A DNA stretch of 64,000 nt. Source: Erythrocercus mccallii. Lineage: Eukaryota > Chordata > Aves > Passeriformes > Dicruridae. The DNA is taken from NCBI GenBank assembly GCA_013397435.1, contig VZRG01000731.1, positions 282,060-346,059 on the forward strand, written 5' to 3'. Of the stretch, positions 49,768 to 63,544 are shown one piece after another (positions within the stretch are counted from its first letter, which is position 1; each line of letters opens with the position of its first letter). A model generated the notes under the pieces. It was not told the origin of the DNA, did not search any database, and saw only the letters and a program-made list of their open reading frames with translations. The position numbers and the translations under genes are program-made.

Positions 49768-51777
49768 ACCGATGGGCGATTGTCACATCGGCTGCCGGAG
49801 CCTCCCGCCCCGCGGCTGTCCCTCCCTGCGTTTACCTCCCTCCTCCCCGCCGACGACACCGCGCGCCCCGGCGTTTTCAATGGAAAAACGCAAACCGGTC
49901 GCGGGACTGCGTCGCGCCGCAGTCGCTTTGCGGGTTTGCCATCTTTCCGGGATGCAGCGGCGGCGCGTCCCTACGCGCCTCTCGGCGGAGCCCGGCAGCG
50001 TCTTGGCGAAAAGCCGGGGCGCTGCCGCCGGACAAAGGCGCGAAGGGCGAGCCGCGCTCCGTCCGAAAAGTTGCCCCGTTTCTCCTGGCGGCCCGGTAAC
50101 AGCCAGCCCCTGCCGTACCTTCTACACACGAGCTTGAAAGCGAGGGTTTCTCCCGAAGCCTCGGAATAAAGAGATCCTCCTGTCTCCGTTGCTACTTCTT
50201 GCAAGGGGAAAAAAGCCCTTAACTATGAAATGTCAGCGAAAACAAGCCCCTAGATAAATAAAGGCAGAAATTAAAAAAAATCACGTAAAAAAGTCAAGAG
50301 GTATCAAAAGGAAAGAAAATATCGCGCCCGTGTCGCTCCGCCGTCGCTCCCGGTCTGACGGCCCCTCGGGGCGCCGCCGCTCTTCAGGCAGGAATGTGGG
50401 CGCGTCACCGCAAGGGGCGCGGCGCCCGCCCGCTGCCGCGCCGCCCCCCGCCCTGCCCGACTGACCCCCTGCCGCCGCCCGGGCAGGCGCTGGGGGGGCA
50501 GAGGGGGCGGGGGGGCGTCCCTGACTGAGGGGTGGGAGCCGGTCACCGGCGTGCGTTCTGCTGGGGTCGGGAGCGCGGCCGCTAACACATGAGCCGAGCA
50601 GCTCTCCGGTGTTTACATTGGGGCACCGGTTTGCACGGCGGAGACAGGACGCTGCGGTGCTTGTCAAGAGCGCCCTGCCTGAGAGGCGCTTCTGCCGGCC
50701 CAGTGCAGCATCCGCAGCGTGACTGCAGCACCCGGTGGCTACCGGCTCACGCAAGATCTGCCTCCCTCTTTCCACGCCGCGCCTGCCTCCGCGCTCTGGC
50801 GCTGGCGTCTCCCAGTAGCTGGGTGCGTGGCAGGGGACGAGGTGCCACAGACCCGTCATAGCTCCTCGCTGCAGTCACTCGCTATTTTTAACACCTGCAG
50901 CTGCACACGTGCAAGCCCGGACCCCGAGGGCAGCCGACAGACTCCCCGAACGTTTCCTTCGGGAAGTGAACCGGAATGACAGACTCCCGCCAGTGATGTG
51001 ATTCACGATAAACCCCCATGTAGAGACAAGGGGGGGAGGGGGGAAACAGAACATCCTGCTTCCTTTTCCTCAGGTAACCACTTCAGAAGATTTGGAGAGC
51101 TTTGCTGCTCGGCCCTCTGTGGAAGTGGGTGGCGGGGCTTTACTGTCCGCCGCAGCTCCTCACACGCACGGTGCAAGGACACAGGTCCGAAGGAGGCTTG
51201 ACGGGGGTAGCGGGGGCCCGCTTGGCTGCTGTCTCTAGAGGGCAGAGGGGTTGCAAAGCAGCTTTCCCAGCTCCTGTACTCGCGGCAGCAGCGCACTCCC
51301 ACACCAGCCTGGTGCTGCCAGCCTCGAGTGTGGAGGGTGCCCTGCCACCGAATCGTTTGACCCGCCTGCGTTATCGCCCTCGCTCCCTTCTTCTGCAGCA
51401 TCGAGAGCCCGTGTGGCGGGTGCGAGGGGCGGCTGCCTGTCTGCTGTCCCGGGGCAGTGGCTGCCGCCGAGACACGAGAGCAGCTCCCTTATGTCGAGGG
51501 ATGGCGAATCCCTCACCACCATCCCCGCTCCGGGGCCTCCTGCAGTGCCCCCGACTGTCGCCGGGGCAGGCGGGCGGGAAGGCGCCGGGCGGCGCGAGGC
51601 GGCGGCACCCGACCATTCACGCCGCCGAAGATTCTGGACCTCCCTCGGCGACGCCGGGATGGGGGGGCGGGAATGGAAGCCGGGAAGGGGCGGGGACCGG
51701 CGAGGGCACGCGCAGGAGATGCAGGAGCCGAAAATTTTCCATCACTGCAGTGGTTCCCCCGCCCCCGTCCGGCGCGG

Positions 51778-51784
51778 TACGTCA
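51778..51784. promoter_or_regulatory. CRE/ATF-like site TACGTCA in the distal CpG island
   Basis: GGTACGTCACGCG in the block at 51.1-52.1 kb resembles an ATF/CREB site of the kind common in CpG-island promoters. It supports, weakly, a second start region there. Confidence 0.35.
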
Positions 51785-54700
51785 CGCGCCCCCCGCAGCC
51801 CGGCGGGGCGGGACAGGGCGGGCGGCGCTGCGGCGCCTTCCCGCGCAGCCCCGGGGCGCAGCGGGGCGGCGGCGGCGCACCTGCTTCCGCGGGAGCGGCG
51901 ATTGAAATGACCCCGGAGCTCAGCTCGGGGCGTTCTGGGCTGGAGCCGTCTCCTGCCCTGCACACCTGCCGGTGCAGGGCGCCCGCCTTTACCCGTCTGC
52001 GGACGCGGTGGAGCGCGGCTTGGGGTGCCCGTGGCGGTCAGGGGTGGTGAAGTCGCCCCAGGAGCGCCAGTCCACGGCGTTTTCGGTCCTCTGAAAGTCT
52101 GACTGCACAAGGGCGATTTGCAGAGGCTTCGGCAACCCGACGGGTTAAATCGAAAGGCTGCATCTCTCGCCTTCACAGCGCAATGACAGCGATATGTAAA
52201 TAAGCACTACTGCGGGAAAGGCAGGGTGCACTCTTTTTTCCCATGGGAATGGTGAATGCCTGGTGCCTTTTTTAGTCAATCCCATTCTTCGGGTGTCAGC
52301 AGTTCAGTGGAACAGTGTACATGACAGAGGTCAAGGTGACCCGTTTGTTGTGGGTTTTGCCAGTGTAGCAACAGACGTAATGACGTATTCGTAACGTTTT
52401 TAGGGCTGTATCATCCATTTCAAGGCAAGCGCACAGATTCGGTGCATGGTAAAGTGTCCCACACGCGGGCTGATAAATACAGCAACCATCTTTATAGATG
52501 TGATCTGGATGTCGTGGACAGTACAGCTTTTAAAAAAGTTCAAACCAGATTTCTTAGCAAAATTAAAGTTTTACTCAAGTGCTTGGGGGTTTTTGTTGTT
52601 GTTGTTTGGTTTTTCCCCCTAAAATTGTCCTCATTTTATATGGAAAACGATGATGAGACTTTGTTGCTCGTTTATGAGAAAAAAGATTGGTAAAATGCAT
52701 CCAGGAAGAAAAATTGCTGTATTTTTAATGGCTCCATTATTGGAACTCTGCAACATGTGACTGCAATCTGCACTGCTTCAGAATATTGAGCCTTTAAAAA
52801 TTTATCCATGCAGTCTGTTTGCTGGTTCAAATGATCTGCTTTTTTCAAGTGGTTTTAAGTAATGCTTGAATTATAATTTTCCTGACTTTGTAATTGCCAA
52901 GAATGTCCTTGGCAAAATATACATAGAATGTGTTTCATCCAGTTTTGAAATGTATTTTGTAATTGGAATAATAAAAGCTAATAATCATCAGTTCCTCCCA
53001 CCATAGTTTCAACGATTCATTTGTTTTCATTGTTATGCTTTTCTTTCTCTCTTTTAAAAGTGCTCTTTTGTTCTTTTTCCCCCTTTCCTTTGTTTTCATC
53101 CTCCTTATCCCTAAGTCACCCTCATTTTTATACCTTCCACTCGTTTGCTTTTTATTTTGCTCTTTTGTGTGCCTTTACATATTGGAAGCTTCCTTACAAA
53201 GTTTAAGCATTTAGGGTAGCTAAGAATGAACTTTTTTACTTTTAATCTGAAGATTCTCTTCCTGCTTTATGTTTTAAGGCTGTTGTAAAAGAAACTGTAA
53301 GTTAGCTGTTAGGTGTAAAAATGGAATTGTGTTCAGTGACACGGGTAGCAATTAACTAGAGTTTTCAATTTATTATACAGGGAGGTAATGGAGGTTTTGT
53401 AACTGAAGAACTGTCTGCTATGTGCTTCTAAATGTCAGTTTGCAGTGGAGAGCTATCTATAGATTCACACCTCAGTAAAACATCACCTGTCATTCTTCAT
53501 CCTGTGAATGGTTTCTTTTAAAATTTGATTATTTGTTTTTATATTTAGAAAAACAACTAGCTTGCAAGTGCCCATTTTTTTTCCTCGTGTTTTAGCAAAT
53601 AAAAGGCCTTTATAATATGGGAGGTTTTTTCCCATGCTATTTCTTCCTCCATATAAAAATAAATCTTGAGAGACACCATAAAGCTATCTGTAACACACAC
53701 CCAGTAGAGTCATTTATGTTTATGGTATGCATGGAAAAGTTATGTATACAGTAATACTATAAATGTCAAGTCCGTTCACAGGGTTTTTAGATGATACTTC
53801 CTAAATTGCCCAAAGGATATCTAATGAAATATGTAATATGTCAAAGCACTCTGTACTAATGGCTCATAACATTCGTTCTGTCTGTGCCTAGTATGAATTA
53901 TAAAAAAATCCCAACAGAGTAGGGATCTGCATTGGGTGAAATCTTCAGTACTGCCAAGAGTCTGGGGAAGGCTGGTAATGGAGAACAGCAACAGAGACCT
54001 GAGAGCTGTGTTGTGTCCTGAATGAAACATCTGCACTACTGTCTACATTACAGATGTGGTCTGTCATGAGGAAGAGCTGGAAGTATGGGTGAGTGGGGAA
54101 AATGAGGATTCATGGTTTTGCTGCATGGACTCAGTGGTCCACAAAGATGCAGGTGGGGCTCATGGGTTCCACCATCCTTCCAACCAGTTTAGTTCATGAT
54201 TCTTACCTCACATGGACTGCCTGTGGCATGCAATTAATGAAATTATAGGTTCCGATTATATGCTTTCTTAAACAAAACTTCCACTGATGCCAAGATGTAT
54301 TACGAGTGCCTAAGGAATGCAGGATTGCATATCCTGCCTCTTGGGCTTTGTGATGGTGCGTTGGAGTTACACATTAAACTTGGTTTGAGCCTTCAGTTTT
54401 CCCTGTGTTTATTCTAGTCTAGTTTCAGTTTTGCAATATGAAAACAACAAAATCACTATGTTAAGAATATAAGCAGCAGCATTCTTTCAAAAAAATTAGT
54501 ACATTTACTGTAATTATAACTTGGAGTTAAGCCAAAAATAGGGAGATATTCTGAGTTTTAAAACCATTAGATTATGCTATTATACTGCAATAAACTCAAA
54601 ACAGTGAGAGCTGCATGAGATATGTAGTACTAATCATCTCCAAGAAATTGTCAGCCTTAAATGGACATTGCCAGCTGCTATAAAAAATTTTTTTACTTGA

Positions 54701-56065
54701 TATTTTTAACTCTGTAGCATTTTTAGGAGTTTTAAAAATAGCATTTCACTGTTAATCTTGATTCATCTTTTCCACTCAGCAAACTCTGATTTCTTTTCCT
54801 GTGTGAAATTTAAATAAGTTTTTAAGGTTGTGATGTTTGTTTTTGGTTTTGTTTTGTATAGTACAATTCTTGAAAAGCTTTGGAAATAGTATTTGTTAAT
54901 TAAATAAAATTGTCGTTTTCTATAAGCCATTCCACATATTTTTGTATAGATTCTTATGGGAATAAGAGCTACTATTTTTGTTCTTTTACCATTTGTTGGT
55001 GGCAGAGAGTATAATTTAAGGTATGCTTTTGGATTCCCAGAGATATTATTGCCATTATTACAGCAGTCTGTGCATCAGTGTCACTTATTATGTCACCAGA
55101 ACTTTGAGGACATTGTTTATCAACCAAAAAAATGCTTCACATCTTTGGAGAGTCACTTGCATTTTTGTGGCTCCCTTCAAAATAGTGTAAGTTTAAGAAA
55201 TTAGATTAAGTTATCTGGGCAGGTTGCTGTGCAAGAGGTGTATGCAGATGGGAACAAAACTGAAACAACTGTGTAGTTATGAAGAGATTTCTGTGCTTTA
55301 CCAGGCGGAATAATTGTGTATGTGCTGATATGGCAAAGAAAAAGGTCAGTTAGGGCAGGAGTTCAACAAACATTGTATTTTGACGGATAACAAAGCCCCA
55401 GTGAACCAAGAAAACCAGCTCCTCACTTGGTATTTCTTGTCAAAAATACCATGAAAACAGGTAGCAATAAAAACATATTACAACTGGATCTCTATCCTAC
55501 AACTTCATTTACAGTATCCCAATAGGTCCCTAAAGTCTGATACTTTGTGTCTGACTGACGTGGCCAACAGAGGATTTTTTCCATGGCAAAGGTAGGAAAG
55601 AGGATAGGACCATGCAGTTGAATGTTCGAGCAATCTGATGTTTAGGAATTCGGATTTATTGAACCAAAGGTTGTATCCCTGTACTTCATAGTTTCTGGTA
55701 ATCATCTACATTAAATTGTTGAATCACTTTTGAAACCATGTTTCATATTTATCATAAGCAATGACGAAGCTTACTTAGGCATTTACAAAAACTTCTTCCA
55801 TTTGTTAATTTTTTCCTCAGACTTCTTTCTGATCAGTTCATTTGAGATCCCCATGTTTTGCACAGTAAGAATAATAAAGGTTTTATACACCTTTATTCTA
55901 CATTGTATGGTTGTCTTTCTTGAAGTAAAAGAGTCCCAGTCAATCTGATAGAAACTTTAATTAATCTTCATTTCCCCTGGGTTCCTGTCATGGAGAAAAT
56001 GAAGATTGCTCAAGATGTTATAGGTGCTTTCTCCTTTGTTAGAGAATGAAATTTAGATGTGGAGT

Positions 56066-56694
56066 TGTCTTGGTTTAGGGCAAATTTTGGATGAAACCTC
56101 CGAAGGGGTTCCTCTGGAAAGCAAACCCAAATGGCCCCTCCCCCCTGCCAGTCTGGGAAGGTAACTTCCTCAGAGAAAAGGGGAAAAAGCTATTTATTTA
56201 ACAAAGATACCTACAGGTAAAAAGAATGAATAATATGAAACAATAAAACTTCCTGCTGCTCTGAAGAGAGATGGCAAACTGAGAAAAGTCCTTGCCGTGG
56301 GTGTAGCTCAGTCTCTCAGTCCCGCCGGAGGTTCAGGCCCGGGGGGGGCCGCAGGTGTGAGCCCTCGGTGCTCCTCTGGGTTTTCAGTCCAGAGCAGATT
56401 TAAACAGTCTCAAGAAAAGGAAGAAAAAACCAGTCCAGGGAACTTCTCTGCCTCAGCTAGCAAAACTAACTAAAAGCACAGGAGATCTCTGTCCCGCTGC
56501 TGTCCGTGCCTCCACAAACACAGAGTCAGGAGTGAGGAATGCGGGGGAGTCAGGCAGTTCTCTCAAAACAAACTCCGCGCTTCTTCTTTCCCTGGTTCAC
56601 GCTCAGAATCAGTCTTAAAGGTACAGGACTCAGCATACAGCACTAACAGAACAGACGACTGGGGATACAGGCATCATAAAGTCACCCTACAACA
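56066..56694. mobile_element. Solo LTR of an endogenous retrovirus, 629 bp
   Basis: Starts TGTCTTGGTTTAGGG and ends CACCCTACAACA (TG...CA ends). It is flanked on both sides by the same 5-bp GGAGT (56061-56065 and 56695-56699), a target-site duplication. The TGTCTTGGTTT start is shared by abundant LTR families of songbird genomes. An AATAAA lies inside near 56243. No gag, pol or env sequence is next to it, so this is what remains after LTR-LTR recombination. Strand is not certain. Confidence 0.88.
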
Positions 56695-59600
56695 GGAGTC
56701 TTTCATCAAATGGCAGCAAGCAGCTTTTACCTTGAGTTTTTTTGCAGTTGTTCTGTATTCATGTTGATGTGCGTTCTTCTGCATGTTCTGAGGAAAGACT
56801 TCTCCCTCATGTTTTTAGACTGAGTGTTTGCTGTAGGTCTGAGTATTCTAAGTTGGCTGGTGTCCATGTGTAGAAAATTTGTAGCCATTTTTTTTTATTT
56901 TTGAAAGATGATTTTTAGTTGTGAATAATTATAACTCAAATTTATAAACCCATTTCTTATGAGAAGAAAAATCACTCTTCTACCTTAGCATGTACAGATT
57001 TTGGTGAATAAAATAGACATCTTTAATTTAGTCAAAGAAATCTTCATGGATCAATTCCTGGCAAAAATTAGGAACAGTTAAATAACCTAGTTTATGCACT
57101 CTTCCTTGTATGCAAAGAGAAGATTTGAAATAAATTAGTGAAAAAAATTATTACATAAATTCTGTATGGTGGTAAGAATATTTTTGTTTATATACATACT
57201 AGAGAATTTATGTGCTTGGAAAGACATCCCCCTCCTGTTTATCTCCTCTGTGCAGAGCACTTTTACAGACTATGCATCTGCTGAGTCACACTTTCATCAA
57301 ATGACTGACAGCCCTGTTTCTACTAAGAACTGGTAGACTTTCTCGCCTGTGTATCAGGTGAGCAGTGTTACGCCCCTTGCTTAGGAAATGAAAGTATGAC
57401 ACAGCATTATAACTGACCTCATTGAAAATGCTGTAAGCAGCTGAGTGTTTAGGCAGCCATGTAGGGCAAATCAAAATCTATCCACATTAAATTATTTACT
57501 GGCAGTAATGATTCGCTGTTAAAGGAAGTAATGTAGTAGTATTCATTTCAATGTGCTGAACTAGCAGTTATGCAGTGCAGTTATTCAGAGGACATTTTGC
57601 CTGAATATATGAGTAGTAATAGATCTGAGAGAGACATGGCATTCTCTGTTGGCAATGTTTCCTGAGCTCAGAAAGATAGGTACATAACTAGAGTGATTAA
57701 GTCTAAGCTTAAATAATCTACAATTTATAATACTAATGTATAAAATGTATTGAATAGTTTGTGAGTCCAAAATAAATTACAAGAAGGTGTAAATATTGTC
57801 TTCTTTAAAAATGTAGGAAGATTTTGTGGTGGAACCATAAATATGTTCAATACATTTATTTCCCCTTGGTAGATGAGGTTTTAATTGGCTTTTCCTTGAA
57901 TGTTTAAGTACATGCTTAGAGTATGACAAGCAGAATCCAGTTTACATTTACAGAAATAATACCTGCAGTTATTACTTCCTTTAAAATCCTTTAAGTAGTT
58001 ATGTTGCTGTTAGTACAGAATTATTCCATAAACAGCCCAGCCCTTGATGTTTCATTTAGCCATTAATTTGCTTTTTTTGTTTAATGTATAAGTATAATCT
58101 TTTAACGGAGATCAAAATTTACCTTTAACCAATAAGAATTTTACTGTCATTTGGCATGTAAATGCACATTTTTTTGAGGTTTATTGTACTCCTCTGGTAT
58201 TCCATAAAAAGTTTTGTCATGGCATTCATCAGGGAAAGAGAGACTGCACTTATTTGGTTGCTGCTGTGGAAGTGCTTATTACATCATTCTTCTGATGGCC
58301 TTCTTTGGATTGCAAACAGATTATGATATGATTCAGGTCATTTGGATTTTTTTGTACCATAGGTACCTCAGTTGCCTGATGATACTGAGACTTCACTGTG
58401 TGGGAAACTTACTCATCTGAGCAGTCAAATAGTCTTTGGGTGCATGATTGTGCATGTACTACAGTTTTTGCACAACTAGATTTGATAGATTTCATGTCAC
58501 TGTATTTGTGATGGAGTATATTGGAATAATGTCCCTGGAATTTGACACAGGATTTTGTCACGCCATACTAAGAGACAGTACCTGTTCCTTTTGATATGAC
58601 ATCAAAAAGTAACTATAAATTGTACAAACTAGCTGAAGAATTTTAAAATACAGGTGGTTCTATTAATAACTAGCATGTATAGAATATATAACAATGGCTT
58701 TTTTTAGTTTAACTCATGATTGACACATATGTGGAGTAACATATATAACTGACACTATCTCAAATTAAGAAACACAGAAAATCTAGATCACAAAGTCTCC
58801 TTTTTATTCCACATACAGATTTGCAAAGGTAAACACATGCAGACAAGATAAGGAGGTGATAGTGGCTTCTGTTAATGAATAAGGAAGCTACAGGAAGGAT
58901 AGAATCCCTTCATCAGAGTTTTAACATTGTTTAAAATACAATATGGCTAAATATTTTTAATTAAGTGCACTAATTAATGTCAAAATAGGTAATATATTTA
59001 AAGAGAGAAACATGGTTTTAGTGGAACTTTGGAGTCAGTTGTGGCTAGTGAATGCTACAATTTGTTCCTTTCTGTTCTGATTGCCAAGTTATTTTTAATG
59101 TCATGTTGGTTTACAGAATTCCTCAAGGTCATGATCTAATTTGATATGTTTTCTGGTTACTAGTTTGAAATAGAAAAGTCTCACAGAGAAACAAAATTGT
59201 TGAGATAACATAAAAAAATTGCTACAGGATGAAAGAAATGTAGGTTAGTTATTATATCAGTGTACTAGACCCATCATTTATACTTTTCTCCCAAACTTTA
59301 CATTCTTTATTTTAATATTGTTGGAATTATATGTAACAAATACCATTTTTGGATCAAATAGAAACTTGGTGATCCTGACTGGGCTCAAAATGATCTCAGA
59401 AAGCATAAAAATTTAGAATTTATTTCTCTTACAGATTTATATATCACTGTAGAGAGAATAACTGACCTAAGGAAAATCATACAAACATGTAGAAAATTTA
59501 ACAGAACTGACAGTGTTACTTTTCCACTCCTCTCTGTCTAGTTCCCCTACATGTAGGCAAGTAATGTTTTGTTTTGTTGCTCTTTGTCTGCTTCACTTCT

Positions 59601-60433
59601 TTCGTTCTGTTTCAGGTCCAGGACCATTAGTCCTCAGATCAGACTGGCACATTGCCAAACCTTAATGATACAGAAAAACTGCTCTGTGGTTTTTGTCTTT
59701 ATAAAAAGTTTTGAAATGAACCTATAGGAACACTTGACAAAAAGAAGTGAGGAGAGAGGTGGAGGAAGGCTTATTAGGAGCCACAGAGAAGTTAGAAACT
59801 CATCTAGAGACTGGATCATCCCTTTGTTCACCAAATTTCCATTTAGATCCTATCATGGATCCTGTACTACAGTATGCCCTAGGCTGAGTTCTCTCCCGTA
59901 TGTGTATAATCTTGTTGCCAGTCAGTGGGGCAAAATGGTTCTACACCATCTTCCCAAAAACTGAAGGACCTTTGAATAAGACTACCTGCGACTGACACAA
60001 ATCCCATTTGGGCTCATTATTCCTGTATTCCCAGTGGTCCTTAAGGTCTTTGCAACTCAGAATGGGCCATACCTCTGCATACCCCTTGTCCTGTCAGTCC
60101 TTTGCTGTTGTGACAAAATCCCTCCAAGGCATGGGAGGAAGAAGCACCAGGGTAGGACCTGGGTGCTGACTGGCCGTGACCTAGTATCAGAGTCAGGATA
60201 TTGGCCCTTTGCTTGAGAGTTGGCTCCTGTAATAAACCTGTGTCTGCAGGTAAATGTTTTCTACAGGATGTAGAAAACTGCCCTGCCCAGCTTCCTTGGG
60301 ACTCCCACTCACAGCCTGCCTGTTTAAGCTCATGTCTGTACATCCCATTGTTGCTTGTATGGTCATGTACGAGGATCTGCATCCAGCTCTGTCTCTTGCA
60401 GTGCAGATTTGCTGGCTGCCTTCCTGACGGGCC

Positions 60434-60535
60434 CTTGAACCTACACTATAGGCAGCCTTGCATCCAGCCCTGTTTCCTTACTGGACCTTGAACTCACATG
60501 ATAGTCAGCCTTGGCCCTGGTGCTCTTCTGCAGGA
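60434..60535. repeat. Decayed tandem repeat, period about 53 bp
   Basis: CTTGAACCTACACTATAGGC with AGCCTTG and CCAGCCCTG (from 60434) is echoed by CTTGAACTCACATGATAGTC with AGCCTTG and GCCCTGG (from 60487). A weaker CATCCAGCTCTGT precedes at about 60381. Function unknown. It may be part of an old repeat. Confidence 0.5.
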
Positions 60536-63500
60536 GCACCTGGCTGCACTCCCCGAAGGGACCGTGGTCCTAGTTCAGTACCCGTGTCTGGGTGTGTTGG
60601 TGAACTGTGACCCTAGCATCGCCCTGGCCCTGCCAGGTGAGGGACTGCCCTGGTGCTGGGGGTGCTGGTGGTCTCTGCCTGCCTGTCTTGGGGTTCCCAT
60701 AAGCTTCTAGCTCATCCTCCCTTGTGGCAAAATGTATCTGTCTCGTTTCTTGATAGTGCCTAACTTAATTGACCAGCTTGGCAAAAGCATAGCCTCAGAC
60801 CCAGCTTCTGATCTTCGTGATATATGAACATTTTTCACTCCTAGGCAGATGGTACAGCTTCATGCTATCTGGCTGTATCTTTCATGACAACTTTCAGTAT
60901 ATGCAGCAGAAATAAGTGGTTTTTTTTCCAAAATTTTATAGCCCTCCAAGATACCTTTTATTACTGTAGGGATTTTATATTTACATAGTAATATGTTGCT
61001 CATAGTCAAGGACCTTCATCAAGGATTTGGCCCCAAACCCTGCAGTTATTAAAAGAAAAGTGTGTGACTCTCCCTGTATGGAGTCACTACAGGCTTTTGC
61101 AGGTAAACAAAATACTTACTTAGTGCTACATTTGAAAAAAAATATTAAGTCTGAAACTCCAGCTGCTTATGATGAAGATGATATGGTAGTAGATTATGTT
61201 GATCTATTTTAGAATGCATACCTCAGTTCACAGGTTTCTAAGTGAGCATCTAAGAACAGCATTGAATAAACAGCCTTTGCATATTAAAGTGTTGCTGTTG
61301 TCTTTCCAATCATAAATCCACAAGCTAAAAGTATTGAAGAATAATAAGGTGTTACATTAGTTTATAGAGTGAAAGACATGCCAGTACATTTATTGTACCA
61401 CTTTATTTCAAGTTTTTTTTCCTTATTATTGAATGAATTAAAGGGAGAGAATTCTACTGCAATGAATTAACAGTACTATGCAAACACTTTTATTTTTAAA
61501 GCACATAGGATTGAAGAACTTTAAAATATTGTCTTATCAGGTTTCATGATTATGTACAGTCAAATAGATAAACAAACACTACCATATGTAGCTTATCCTT
61601 GCTGTATTAGACCATATAATTATTAAAAAATATTTCAGTGGTAGAAGTTAAAAATATTCTTGTTTTTATGTGCCTGTAAAATGTATGCAGCTGCAGTAAC
61701 CAATCTGTGATTCTTTTAAACTTTATCAGAACTTGTATGACTAATTTAGCCTTTTATCTATCTGTGGATAATCATGTAGAAGCTAGGTACACAGGAATGC
61801 TGAACAGATAATATAATTGGTAGTGTAAATCTGAGTGGGCAGGCAGTTGGATTTCCTTCAGTCAGTTCTTCCCAGCCACTGTCTTTGAAGCTGTAATCCT
61901 TCTGAACCAAGCAAGGTCTCAGGTTCCAAACACACATTAATGTCATGATAAGAAACTTGCTGTGGAAAGGTTGTGCTGCACTGGGATGTTACTGCACCCA
62001 CAGCCAACTGGCTGGGAAGTTTCCTCATTTGTTTCAGTACAAAGTCAATAGCTTTCCAGGATACCTTTAACCAACACAAGCTGTTTTGCATGAAATGCAT
62101 AAAGAAAGCTCACATGTCTTTCATCAATGTCAGCTCTGGGCAGAGTATCTTTCACTAAATTTGTGATCACAAACATCTGGTTAGTGGTAACTGTTCTTGC
62201 AGCTGGGCTGAGTTGAGATACGTGGTGTCTTCAGGGGTGCAATGATGGGAAGAGGAGAAGACACAAAGGATGATGGGTTCTGCTTTACTTTTTTTATGGT
62301 TTGACTTCATTTAGTGGGGCATGTATGTCCTGGCAATCTGTGGAGCCCACAGGTTCCTCACAGGCATATAGATATAAGGATCAGGACCCAAGTTCATATT
62401 TTCTCATGCCCAGTGCTGGGTAAAACATTTTAAATTTATCTTTATGTTTAAATACTCAAACAAATATATTACCTTCATTAAAACTACTGAAGCTGCAAGC
62501 AAGTGAAGATTAAAAAAACCCTTTGTTTTCTTCTCACAAATGAATAATTGTTGCTTATGTCAGGCAAGTTTAAAAGATAAAGGGTAAGAAATCTAAAATT
62601 TAAAATTATTTCTTTCTAATAATTTTTGTTCATTTCTACAATCAGATAATGTTAATACTGTCCCTAAATATACAGGCAAACAGTGTAAAAGAGATGAACT
62701 GACATAGGCTTTCACAATGACATATGCATTCTTAAGTGTAGTATTTCACTGTTCTCCAGGCGTATAAATAAAAAAAAAAAGGGGGCAGTAAGTGATAGTC
62801 TTGTCTTTCTCATTTTATAAATCTCCTATTTCCAATGGAAATGAAACATTGAATAACTAACATTTGATCTTCCTGATCTTTATAATAGTATAGTATTGAA
62901 GAAGATATTCCATAGTTCAGGTGTAGTAAATAGTTACAATGAAATTTTAAATTTTAAAATCTGAAATTCTAACTCCATTTTGGTGGTCCTCTCCTTCCTC
63001 TCCTTCTTCTTTCCATTTTTCCACTTGACTCTCAAACATATTCTCCACTGTGTATGCCTTACAGACTTTTGTTTCAATGCCCAGCTCGAATGTTTATCAA
63101 AATAATATTGTAAAATTTGTCCTTCACAGTTGCAAAGCATGACACTCTTATGGGGTGGTTCTCTCATAAGATAACAATTGTGTAAATGAGGTGCAGATAT
63201 TGACTAACATTGAGTGCTGCAATACAAGTGGTGCGAGGCAGAGTCCATACTGAGGCATATTTTCTGCTAATAGACTCTTACTGCCTGTATCTGATTACAG
63301 ATTTTATTCCAAACTATCTGTGCAATCCTTCCTCTAAATTAAAAAGCCTCATTATGACTTCCTGTGCATGTGCACTTGTGAATGAAATCAGTGACAGAGA
63401 TGTTCTTTCTGTACAGGAGAAGTGTTTGACACAAGGCTCTAACTTATTCTCTTCTGCCAATTTTTACAATACCAGGAAATATTATCCCAGGTAAAGACAT

Positions 63501-63544
63501 AATTCAGTTAAAACCCTGGTTAGAATTTTATCTAGATGAATTAT

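Larger units (their letters stand above)
49191..52190. promoter_or_regulatory. SLC38A2: SLC38A2 CpG island, about 3 kb, possibly bidirectional
   Basis: Dense CG dinucleotides from about 49.2 to 52.18 kb, including the start-codon exon and a 130-bp gap. The part at 50.4-50.6 kb has GC boxes (GGGGGCGGG type) and a CCAAT box on the minus strand (50617-50621), a likely SLC38A2 core promoter area. A second CG-rich block at 51.1-52.1 kb is further away than one promoter needs and could start a divergent plus-strand transcript. No TATA box or start site can be fixed by eye. Confidence 0.75.

Noticed and set aside
49155..50169. Long open frames through 49.2-50.2 kb
   Set aside because: They cross the 130-bp gap or arise from GC-rich CpG-island sequence that lacks stop codons. 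No recognised protein.
50281..51965. Several 90-267 codon frames in 50.3-52.2 kb on both strands
   Set aside because: Overlapping frames in several phases with low-complexity Arg/Pro/Ala/Gly content are the usual result of CG-rich DNA, not genes.
56300..56342. tRNA-like boxes GTGTAGCTCAGTC and GGTTCAGGCCC
   Set aside because: They are inside the solo LTR, too close together for a tRNA, and no cloverleaf arms pair around them.
61027..61212. 61-codon frame with an acidic end (DEDDMVVDYVDLF)
   Set aside because: Short, in AT-rich intergenic DNA, no recognised family and no splice context.
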